From Saprospiraceae bacterium (GTDB lineage: Bacteria > Bacteroidota > Bacteroidia > Chitinophagales > Saprospiraceae), in assembly GCA_020436955.1 (NCBI GenBank), contig JAGQWW010000104.1, positions 1 to 8,197 of the forward strand: a DNA stretch of 8,197 nucleotides, in the 5' to 3' direction. The stretch's first letter is position 1. Each line of letters begins with the position of its first letter. Below, piece by piece: positions 1 to 5,390 of this stretch. The notes below the pieces were generated by a model. That model had not been told where the DNA came from. It worked only from the letters and a program-made list of their open reading frames with translations, and made no database searches. The translations under genes and the position numbers were made by a program.

Positions 1-46
1 AAAGACCAGTTACTATTACCAATAGAATGCTTTGTAAGTATTTCAT
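1..46 (-). CDS. N-terminus of a probable exported protein, cut by the left edge
   Basis: An ATG at 46-44 opens a frame that stays open to the window edge and encodes 15 residues, MKYLQSILLVIVTGL. A lysine followed by an unbroken hydrophobic run is what the start of a Sec or lipoprotein signal peptide looks like. The ATG lies two bases after the TAA stop of the serine hydrolase gene at 49-1200, so the two are probably co-transcribed and perhaps translationally coupled. Nothing can be said about the mature protein. Fifteen codons is little evidence; the support comes mainly from the tight spacing and the signal-like composition. Confidence 0.55.
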   Translation of the reverse strand, partial: MKYLQSILLVIVTGL

Positions 47-48
47 TA

Positions 49-1200
49 TTAGTTAATTATAATGTGTGCAATTTGTTTGGCTATTTCCATTTCATTAGTG
101 CGGTCTCCGACATTGCTCAGAAAGCTAATGACCCATTCGCCATTGGCTATATTGATGAGCATGGATTTGTATCCTTCTGTCCTACCGCCATGGATGATAT
201 AGGATTGATTAATGTCCAGATTCCCCATTTTACTTTCTTTTCCGGGTTCAACTATTACCCATCCATAGCCATATTGTAATTGGTCCGAGATGCCCTCCAG
301 GTGATTCTTTTTGATAAGCTGGAGGGAATTTTTGCTCAAGTATCCGGGATTATCCATTACTAAAGCCCAGCGATTAAGGTCGGCAGCTGTTGAAAATATT
401 CGACGCCCCAGGCTCAAATCGATGAATGAATTTTCCATCCACTCTTCTTTTTGATCATCGTATTGGTATCCAGTTGCCAGTTTTGCAATAATCTGCTCAT
501 TGTTATCAGCCGAAAGGGTATTTGAAAGTCCTAAGGGCTGGGTGAGTTTCTCCTTCAAAATTTGCCGAAAAGACATTTGATAGGTTTCTTCTAAAATTAT
601 AGCCAACAGATGGTAAGCAAAATTGCTGTAATGAAATTGAGTCCCTGGCGCTGCTACTGTCGGTAATTTGCTGATGAAGTCTACATATTCAGCATTGGTA
701 AATCGGAGGCGTTTGAGCTTTAAAGATTGTTTGGCTTTTAAATCAGCTCCAACCTGATTATAGTCCCCCAAACCACTGGTATGACAAAGTAGCTGGTGAA
801 TGGTGATTTGTTTGTCAAAGCTGCCATTGAAAGAAAAGGAAGTCAATACATCAGATAATTTGTCTTCCAGATCCAATTTACCTTCTTCAACCGCCTTCAT
901 GATGAGTGCTGCAGTCATGGATTTGTTAAGAGAAGCAATATCAAATTTCACATCGGAAGTTACCGGTATGTTCCAGGTACGGTCTGCAAAACCTAAGTAA
1001 TTTTCGTAAACAATTTCTCCTTCGTGACTGATGACAATTCCACCATGAAATAGGTCTCGATTGTTCCAATCTTTTAAAAGAGAATCGATATGATTGAGAT
1101 TTTTATCCTTTGTGCTCAATCCGCCATTTTCTTGCCCTTGACATCCGCCTGTAATAGCAAAAGCCAGCAAGGAAAAAAGTATGGTAAAGATGTTTTTCAT
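49..1200 (-). CDS. Serine hydrolase lipoprotein, beta-lactamase/penicillin-binding fold
   Basis: The 383-residue product belongs to the beta-lactamase-related serine hydrolases (class C-like fold; the family also covers D-alanyl-D-alanine carboxypeptidases and esterases). The three active-site motifs are visible: SLNK at residues 90-93 with S90 as nucleophile and K93 as general base, YSN at 191-193, and HGG at 337-339 replacing the KTG box, as is common in the esterase/peptidase-like members. HTSGLGDY at 140-147 is also typical. The N-terminus (hydrophobic 4-17, then TGGC with C20) is a lipoprotein signal, so the enzyme probably sits on an envelope membrane facing the periplasm or the outside. 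Length is normal and the gene looks intact. Start is the ATG at 1200. It lies 99 bases after the LytTR regulator gene and two bases before the next gene. Substrate cannot be predicted; the motifs alone do not imply antibiotic resistance. Confidence 0.9.
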   Translation of the reverse strand: MKNIFTILFSLLAFAITGGCQGQENGGLSTKDKNLNHIDSLLKDWNNRDLFHGGIVISHEGEIVYENYLGFADRTWNIPVTSDVKFDIASLNKSMTAALIMKAVEEGKLDLEDKLSDVLTSFSFNGSFDKQITIHQLLCHTSGLGDYNQVGADLKAKQSLKLKRLRFTNAEYVDFISKLPTVAAPGTQFHYSNFAYHLLAIILEETYQMSFRQILKEKLTQPLGLSNTLSADNNEQIIAKLATGYQYDDQKEEWMENSFIDLSLGRRIFSTAADLNRWALVMDNPGYLSKNSLQLIKKNHLEGISDQLQYGYGWVIVEPGKESKMGNLDINQSYIIHGGRTEGYKSMLINIANGEWVISFLSNVGDRTNEMEIAKQIAHIIIN

Positions 1201-1299
1201 CTATTAAATTTTTGTGCAAGTATGTATGTAAAAATGCAGTAATTGCGAGCGTTTTTAAGGAATTGGGATGAATTTTTACCATGAGGGATGAATAAAAAC

Positions 1300-2085
1300 T
1301 CAATGCAGAAAATCTACCTGATATTGTTTGGAAACAGGAATAGAATGTCCGGCGATTTCCAGTGTCACTTTCCCCTTTGCTTGCTTAATGGCATCAATGC
1401 TTACCATGTTGATGAGGTAACTCCGATGGCACCTTTTGATTGCAGGAAATTTTTCCAGTTCCTGTTCAAGTGTTTTAAATGGTTTTCGAATAAGGTGTTG
1501 GGAAGGATGGTCATTAAAAAGGTAAAAGATAGTGATGTAGTTTTCAGCGGCGTTGGCATACAGGAAATTTTCTGGATTAATTTTCAATTGGTCCTTACCA
1601 TTTTCTGATTGGAAAGTGAAAATTGGGGCAACCGATTTTTGTGGTCGAAGTATCCTGCCTAACATCAGATATAATAAAAGTGGCAAGGCCATTAATAGGG
1701 GAAACTCTTTTATAATGAGGAAATAGGCCTCAAGATTCCATTCTTGCCAGTTCCAAAAGAAATTGAACATCAAAAAGGTGAGCTGACTGTCTAAAAAGAT
1801 AAGCAAAAGGTACCAAGCCACTTTTGACCTGTAGGTAGTAAGGTTGATTTTGGGTTTGACCAACCATTCAAATGTCACAAAAAAAAGGAAGGTCAACACT
1901 CCAAAACTCAGGCTTCTAAAAAGATGGGAATGTCCGGAGTAGGATAATCCTTTTTGGATACCAAAAGCATCAAGGAAATACAGAAAATAAAAGACAAGGA
2001 ATCCGGAGAATAGACCAAGTGTTATCGGGTAATATCCGGATATGGAATTCGAAAAGGATTGTATTACTGATTTTTGATTTAGCAT
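1300..2085 (-). CDS. Membrane-anchored LytTR-family transcription regulator
   Basis: From the ATG at 2085 the product has 261 residues. The first part carries about four hydrophobic helices (roughly residues 22-39, 59-77, 91-110 and 122-142), and the last ~95 residues form a LytTR DNA-binding domain with the usual RCHRSYLIN and IPVSKQY signatures near the end. There is no receiver domain, so this is the membrane-bound LytTR type common in Bacteroidota rather than a classical response regulator; the signal it senses is unknown. The frame stays open to a TTG at 2106, seven codons further up, but that codon overlaps a possible -7 promoter word on this strand, while the ATG is preceded by a purine-rich stretch (GGCAGGGG); I therefore prefer the ATG. 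It lies between the broken small gene and the serine hydrolase gene on the same strand and could regulate its neighbours. Confidence 0.88.
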   Translation of the reverse strand: MLNQKSVIQSFSNSISGYYPITLGLFSGFLVFYFLYFLDAFGIQKGLSYSGHSHLFRSLSFGVLTFLFFVTFEWLVKPKINLTTYRSKVAWYLLLIFLDSQLTFLMFNFFWNWQEWNLEAYFLIIKEFPLLMALPLLLYLMLGRILRPQKSVAPIFTFQSENGKDQLKINPENFLYANAAENYITIFYLFNDHPSQHLIRKPFKTLEQELEKFPAIKRCHRSYLINMVSIDAIKQAKGKVTLEIAGHSIPVSKQYQVDFLH

Positions 2086-2103
2086 TGAACCCCTGCCTTC
2101 ATT

Positions 2104-2111
2104 CAAAGTAA
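2104..2111 (-). promoter_or_regulatory. Candidate -7 promoter element of the LytTR regulator gene
   Basis: Read on the minus strand these bases are TTACTTTG, one mismatch from the Bacteroidota -7 consensus TAnnTTTG, ending 18 bases before the ATG at 2085. A transcript starting about seven bases downstream would have a short leader including the GGCAGGGG purine run. No TTTG -33 element is visible at the usual spacing, so the assignment is tentative. Confidence 0.35.
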
Positions 2112-2162
2112 TATTTTTTGCTAAAATAAAATATTAATGATGTGCAGCAGTAAAAATCTGTT

Positions 2163-2552
2163 TTAAACCAGCACTTGTTCCAATTTAGCTTTTAATGCTT
2201 TGATTTTAGGTTGGTAAAAAAGATAGGATAAAAGCTGTCCACCGATGATAGCCAAGACCCATTGAAATGGGAAAGGTACAGCAATTACAAAAACAAAAAT
2301 GGCAAGCAATATACCTGATGCTACCCATTGGATGGAATTGCCGATTTGTGGGAATTTTGGAGTAATGGAAACCCGGTTGTTCTTATATTCCAATTTCAAA
2401 CGGATCGCGTCTCCTTTTTCGATGATGAATTAGCCATCTTTATGTTCATAAAAGGTAAGGATTCCCATCTCCCGCAAGGCTTTTTTGATATCATCCTTGC
2501 TGTTTATTTCTTTCTTGATGTAGAAATTTTCATCTAAAATTTCGTTCTTCAT
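2163..2552 (-). pseudogene. Small two-helix membrane protein gene interrupted by an in-frame TAA
   Basis: An ATG at 2552 opens a frame of 129 codons ending with TAA at 2165-2163, but codon 41 is TAA (2432-2430). Before the stop the frame encodes a charged soluble segment beginning MKNEILDENFYIKKEIN; after it, in the same frame with no shift, FIIEKGDAIRLKLEYKNNRVSITPKFPQIG, then two hydrophobic helices (about codons 77-96 and 97-113) and a basic tail (KIKALKAKLEQ). Both halves have normal composition for coding sequence and read as one protein, so a single change of a sense codon such as TAT or TAC to TAA is the simplest explanation. The second half alone could only begin at a non-ATG codon such as the TTG at 2399 and would still hold both helices. 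I do not recognise the family. A sequencing error is possible. It sits in the same-strand row between the DUF6090 and LytTR genes. Confidence 0.7.
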
Positions 2553-2586
2553 AGCGTTTTAAAAGGGTAAAGTTTCCAATAGTTTA

Positions 2587-2598
2587 TTACTGCAGTAA
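2587..2598. promoter_or_regulatory. 12-base perfect palindrome upstream of the broken small gene
   Basis: TTACTGCAGTAA is a perfect palindrome in the gap between the DUF6090 gene and the small membrane-protein pseudogene, ending 34 bases before the ATG at 2552. Its half, TTACTGC read on the minus strand, recurs upstream of the LytTR gene (2147-2153) and of the serine hydrolase gene (1236-1242). This makes it a candidate operator half-site; which protein binds is not shown. Confidence 0.3.
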
Positions 2599-2612
2599 AA
2601 GTATAAAGTGCC

Positions 2613-3419
2613 CTATGAATTGCTCAATTCATTTTCTAATTTTTCAAGTATGGTTCTCGCTTTTTCTATCAAAATTTGATTGCTTTTACATTGTATAGTT
2701 GCTAAGTTAAACCTGAGTACTATTTGGTTGATAAATTGGAGACTGTTTTCAGGATTTCCCAATATCCTTTCAACTGAATCCCGATGTTGCTTTCTTTTGC
2801 TCTTGGCAGTTGTCAAATTGCCTTCAAATTGTGTCAAGGCCTCCACTAATTTGTCAGTATAACCATAAGAAGCAAAATCACTGTGTTTGATAACGGAAGG
2901 AACCATTATTTGGTCTATCAAATAAGTGTTGTTGTTTTTAGTAATGTCCATAAAGGTTTGCATGGATTGGTTGAACCGAAGCAAATCCTTTTTTAAATCC
3001 TGATTGTCAAGAATGTTAATTTCCCCTGAAGCAATCATTTCTGTCAGGCTGGAAATCTGGTTGGTAAAAGTAGTCCGAATGGATACGTCATTTATCCTTT
3101 TAAAAATGGAGTCCAATTGGGTAAACCCATGATTGTTGTAATGTTCAATGATAACTTCAATGTCCTCTATGACCAATTGCTGAATCTCGATATAGGTTTC
3201 CATCGCACTGATCTGCGTTTGGAATTCCTCCTGCAGGTTTTGCAATAATATCCGTTCCTTCCGTTGAATCTTCTGATCCTCGTTCCAATTATTGATTTGT
3301 AGCGCCAGCAGTATTCCGATGACTACGAGTACGATTTCTCCAATGGCATACTTCAGGTATTTGCCTATACTACCATTGCCTAATAAAGTAAGCCTTATTT
3401 TTCTGAAAAAGGATAACAT
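2613..3419 (-). CDS. DUF6090 family membrane protein
   Basis: The 268-residue product matches the DUF6090 layout: a short basic N-terminus (MLSFFRKIRLTLL), then the very characteristic segment around residues 24-47 (YAIGEIVLVVIGILLALQ followed by INNWNE), which is the single membrane helix, and a long mostly helical, polar C-terminal region. The family is widespread in Bacteroidota and has no established function. A single N-terminal anchor would leave most of the protein on one side of the inner membrane; the side is not obvious. The gene is full length for the family. Start is the ATG at 3419. It is the first of the minus-strand row and is divergent from the DUF1801 gene, with only the heptad array at 3441-3636 between them, so no conventional promoter region is visible. 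Confidence 0.85.
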   Translation of the reverse strand: MLSFFRKIRLTLLGNGSIGKYLKYAIGEIVLVVIGILLALQINNWNEDQKIQRKERILLQNLQEEFQTQISAMETYIEIQQLVIEDIEVIIEHYNNHGFTQLDSIFKRINDVSIRTTFTNQISSLTEMIASGEINILDNQDLKKDLLRFNQSMQTFMDITKNNNTYLIDQIMVPSVIKHSDFASYGYTDKLVEALTQFEGNLTTAKSKRKQHRDSVERILGNPENSLQFINQIVLRFNLATIQCKSNQILIEKARTILEKLENELSNS

Positions 3420-3440
3420 GGAGGGAAGGTAGGGATTTTT

Positions 3441-3636
3441 GAGGTATGAAGTATGAAGTAGGAGGTATGAGGTATGAGATGGGATATGGGATTGGGGATT
3501 AGAGATGGAGGATGGAGGATGGAAGATGAAGGATATTTACGATTTACGAGTGACGAATTACGAATAGCGAATTGCGAAAGGCCAAAAGCTAATAGCCAAC
3601 AGCCAACAGCCACCAAAGACTAAAGACCAATGACCA
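3441..3636 (+). repeat. Heptad array R1: 28 consecutive 7-base words that change stepwise
   Basis: From 3441 the sequence divides without any slip into 28 words of 7 bases. Words pass through blocks: GAGGTAT-like (3441-3475), a G-rich transition (GATATGG, GATTGGG), GATGGAG-like (3504-3531), GATATTT (3532), ACGAATT-like (3539-3566), GCGAATT/GCGAAAG, GCCAACA-like (3581-3615), then AAGACTA and AAGACCA (3616-3629). The next word, ATGACCA (3630-3636), holds the first possible start codon of the DUF1801 gene. GATTTTT at 3434 may be one more word. Neighbouring words differ by few bases, so the period is better conserved than the sequence. The array fills almost the whole gap between two divergent genes. 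Same orientation and block order as the arrays at 4063 and 7105. Confidence 0.9.
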
Positions 3637-4109
3637 CCATGAAACCCAATCTATCATTAACTGTCGACCCCAAAGTGGCCCATACTTTTGAAAAGTATCC
3701 ACCACACATTTTGCCTAAGATGCTGCTATTGAGGGCTTTGATTTTGGAAACAGCAGCTGATTTACCTACTGTTTCTTCCTTGGAAGAGACGCTTAAATGG
3801 GGAGAGCCAAGTTATATTACTCCCAAAGGCAGTACTTTGAGGATGGATTGGAAAGAAAAGGCGCCGGAACAATACGCCCTATATTTTAAATGTACCAGCA
3901 AGATTGTACCTACAATTAAAGAGGTATTTGGAGATACATTTGAGTATGAAAAAGATAGGGCACTACTTTTCCCAACTGGAAAAAACATACCGAAGGATGC
4001 AGTAAAAACCTGTATAGGTTTTGCACTGAGATATCATGAAGTAAAACATCTTCCTTTGTTGGGATGGGAGATTGGGGATGCGGGATTGAAGATGGAGGAT
4101 GAAGGATGA
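3630..4109 (+). CDS. DUF1801 family protein (YdhG-like) with an array-encoded C-terminus
   Basis: The 159-residue product is a small soluble protein of the DUF1801 (YdhG-like) family. Recognisable stretches are LEETLKWGEPSY at 51-62, GSTLRMDWK at 67-75, QYALYFKC at 81-88, and the family's usual ending YHEVKHLPLL at 135-144. Function is not established; members are often small cytoplasmic proteins. The last 14 residues (146-159, WEIGDAGLKMEDEG) do not resemble the family and are translated from the heptad array beginning at 4063, so the original stop seems to have been replaced. The ATG at 3630 lies in an array word (ATGACCA); the ATG at 3639, three codons in, is an equally good or better start. 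Neither has a visible Shine-Dalgarno site. The gene is enclosed by arrays on both sides. Confidence 0.85.
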   Translation: MTTMKPNLSLTVDPKVAHTFEKYPPHILPKMLLLRALILETAADLPTVSSLEETLKWGEPSYITPKGSTLRMDWKEKAPEQYALYFKCTSKIVPTIKEVFGDTFEYEKDRALLFPTGKNIPKDAVKTCIGFALRYHEVKHLPLLGWEIGDAGLKMEDEG

Positions 4110-4277
4110 AAGAATTCACGATGTACGGTTGGAAGCCAATTGAAATTTGCCCTAAAGCTATAGTCGCCCCCCTTGAGGGGGGGAAGGGGGGTGAAAAATG
4201 CCCGATTGAAGAATACGTTTAATGAGAAGCTAAAGGCCAATAGCTAACAGCCCCCAAAGACTAAAGACCAAAGACCA
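4063..4277 (+). repeat. Heptad array R2, split by a hairpin element
   Basis: The left part (4063-4131) runs GATGGGA, GATTGGG, GATGCGG, GATTGAA, GATGGAG, GATGAAG, GATGAAA, then a 6-base GAATTC, ACGATGT and ACGGTTG. The right part (4208-4277) runs GAAGAAT, ACGTTTA, ATGAGAA, GCTAAAG, GCCAATA, GCTAACA, GCCCCCA, AAGACTA, AAGACCA, AAGACCA. Between them lies a 60-base G/C-hairpin block (4145-4204). Orientation and block order match the arrays at 3441 and 7105, but the TATGAGG block is missing. The first 47 bases are translated as the end of the DUF1801 gene. The right end contains the 18-mer CCAAAGACTAAAGACCAA (4254-4271), identical to 3613-3630 and 7246-7263. Confidence 0.85.
4145..4204. repeat. 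REP-like palindromic element inside array R2
   Basis: This block breaks the heptad texture. It contains a 6-base-pair hairpin, CCCCCC (4167-4172) with GGGGGG (4177-4182) around a TTGA loop, followed by AA and a second six-G run (4186-4191) that could compete for the same C-run. The block is bounded by the direct repeat ATTGAA (4139-4144 and 4205-4210), like a 6-base target duplication. Similar C-run/TTGA/G-run intergenic palindromes are, to my knowledge, common in Bacteroidota genomes. There is no T-run after the stem on either strand, so it does not look like an intrinsic terminator. Confidence 0.5.
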
Positions 4278-4358
4278 ACCCAAGCTCCTGGCTTAAATTT
4301 TCCGCAAAGTGTGTTAGTGCTTCTGCAATTTGTGAAATCACTTATGGGAATTAGCCGG

Positions 4359-4366
4359 TAATTTTG
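4359..4366 (+). promoter_or_regulatory. Candidate -7 promoter element of the AraC-family gene
   Basis: TAATTTTG matches the Bacteroidota -7 consensus TAnnTTTG at every fixed position and ends 20 bases before the ATG at 4387, leaving a very short leader with an A-rich run (AATCAAAAAAAG) in front of the start. A TTTG at 4329-4332 is the only -33 candidate, but its 26-base spacer is longer than the usual 19-21. Confidence 0.5.
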
Positions 4367-4386
4367 TCTTACTAAATCAAAAAAAG

Positions 4387-5295
4387 ATGGCAGAGAAGAC
4401 ATTGCATGTAAGGAGTATTAGCCAGGTTCATGAATTGCTTGGGATGCCTAAGCCAAAGCACCCTTTGATTTCATTGATTGATGTGAGTCAAATGGCCATT
4501 CCGGAACAATACGTTGGGGTAAAAATCCAGGCAGAATTTTACCAGGTTTCCCTGAAGGATAAAAGTTGTGGCGTTGAATACGGTCGAAATTCCTTTGATT
4601 TTGATGAAGGGGTGATGGTGTTTTCTGCTCCCAGACAGGTCAGTACTTTTACGGAGACGATTGAAAAAGGTAACATCACCGGCTGGATGTTGATTTTTCA
4701 CCCTGACTTAATCAGAGGAACGCACCTGGGAGACACGATTGACGATTTCTCCTTTTTTGATTATGGTGTGTTTGAGGCTTTACACCTTTCAGATGAAGAG
4801 GAAGACACCGTCAGCGTAGTGGTCAAAAACATTCAACAGGAATATGAACAGCGGATCGATAACCATAGTCAAAGAGTCATTATTTCAAATCTCGAACTTT
4901 TGTTGAGTTATTGCCTGCGATTTTATGAAAGGCAATTTAATACCAGAACTGCTGCGAATAAGGACGTTGTAGCTGATTTTGAGAAGGAGCTAAAAGGGTA
5001 TTTTGAAAAAGAATTACAGTTGGAGCATGGTACACCCTCCATTGCCTATTTTGCCGAAAAGGCACATCTTTCCCAACATTACTTTAGTGACCTTTTGAAA
5101 AAAGAAACCGGAAGAAGTGCAAAAGACCACATCAATGACTTCCTTGTAGAAAAGGCAAAACACCTTTTGTTATCCGACAATAGGTCGGTCAGTGAAATAG
5201 CTTATGACCTGGGTTTTAACTATCCGCATTATTTCACGCGCCTTTTCAAATCAAAAACCGGTGTCACTCCCGTAAGCTTCCGCAATCTGAACTAG
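4387..5295 (+). CDS. AraC-family transcription regulator
   Basis: The 302-residue product has an N-terminal ligand/regulatory region (about 1-190) and a C-terminal AraC DNA-binding domain (about 200-300). The two helix-turn-helix units are visible: the first around PSIAYFAEKAHLSQHYFSDLLKKETG (217-242), the second around SVSEIAYDLGFNYPHYFTRLFKSKTG (267-292), followed by the family signature ending TPVSFR (294-299). The N-terminal region has no clear motif beyond a cupin-like beta pattern, so the inducer is unknown. Length is normal. Start is the ATG at 4387, behind a near-perfect -7 word and an A-rich leader. The SDR gene begins 95 bases downstream on the same strand; regulators of this type often control the adjacent gene, which makes the SDR a likely target. 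Confidence 0.92.
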   Translation: MAEKTLHVRSISQVHELLGMPKPKHPLISLIDVSQMAIPEQYVGVKIQAEFYQVSLKDKSCGVEYGRNSFDFDEGVMVFSAPRQVSTFTETIEKGNITGWMLIFHPDLIRGTHLGDTIDDFSFFDYGVFEALHLSDEEEDTVSVVVKNIQQEYEQRIDNHSQRVIISNLELLLSYCLRFYERQFNTRTAANKDVVADFEKELKGYFEKELQLEHGTPSIAYFAEKAHLSQHYFSDLLKKETGRSAKDHINDFLVEKAKHLLLSDNRSVSEIAYDLGFNYPHYFTRLFKSKTGVTPVSFRNLN

Positions 5296-5336
5296 ATTTG
5301 GCTAACTCCTAAATAAACTCTTATATTCCATTCTTT

Positions 5337-5368
5337 TTTGAACAAAACAACCACAGGATTATTCCTGT
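5337..5368 (+). promoter_or_regulatory. Candidate promoter and operator dyad of the SDR gene
   Basis: TTTG at 5337-5340 and TATTCCTG at 5360-5367 are separated by 19 bases, the spacing expected for Bacteroidota -33 (TTTG) and -7 (TAnnTTTG) elements; the -7 word matches at four of six fixed positions. Overlapping it is a perfect inverted repeat, ACAGGA (5353-5358), spacer TTAT, TCCTGT (5363-5368), which could be an operator blocking or shaping the promoter. It ends 22 bases before the ATG at 5391. The AraC regulator just upstream is one candidate to act here, although AraC proteins more often bind direct repeats. Confidence 0.35.
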
Positions 5369-5390
5369 TTTCATCTAAAAACCCACAATT

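Noticed and set aside
1288..1608. Plus-strand open frame of 106 codons opposite the LytTR domain
   Set aside because: It lies antisense to a conserved DNA-binding domain and has no recognisable feature of its own.
2430..2432. Recoding of the in-frame TAA rather than a nonsense mutation
   Set aside because: TAA is not used for selenocysteine or pyrrolysine, and no stimulatory structure is apparent after it.
3395..3616. Open frame of 73 codons on the minus strand across array R1, rich in HP, SSIL and HTS repeats
   Set aside because: Also an array translation; it overlaps the start of the well-supported DUF6090 gene in another frame.
4167..4191. Intrinsic terminator or G-quadruplex
   Set aside because: The C6/G6 stem is not followed by a T-run on either strand. 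The two G-runs could form a quadruplex only with very short loops, and the sequence gives no further support.
3916..4240. Two minus-strand open frames (3916-4119, 4034-4240) opposite the end of the DUF1801 gene
   Set aside because: Their proline-rich sequence (for example FTPLPPLKGGD) comes from the hairpin element and array R2 read backwards; no family resemblance.
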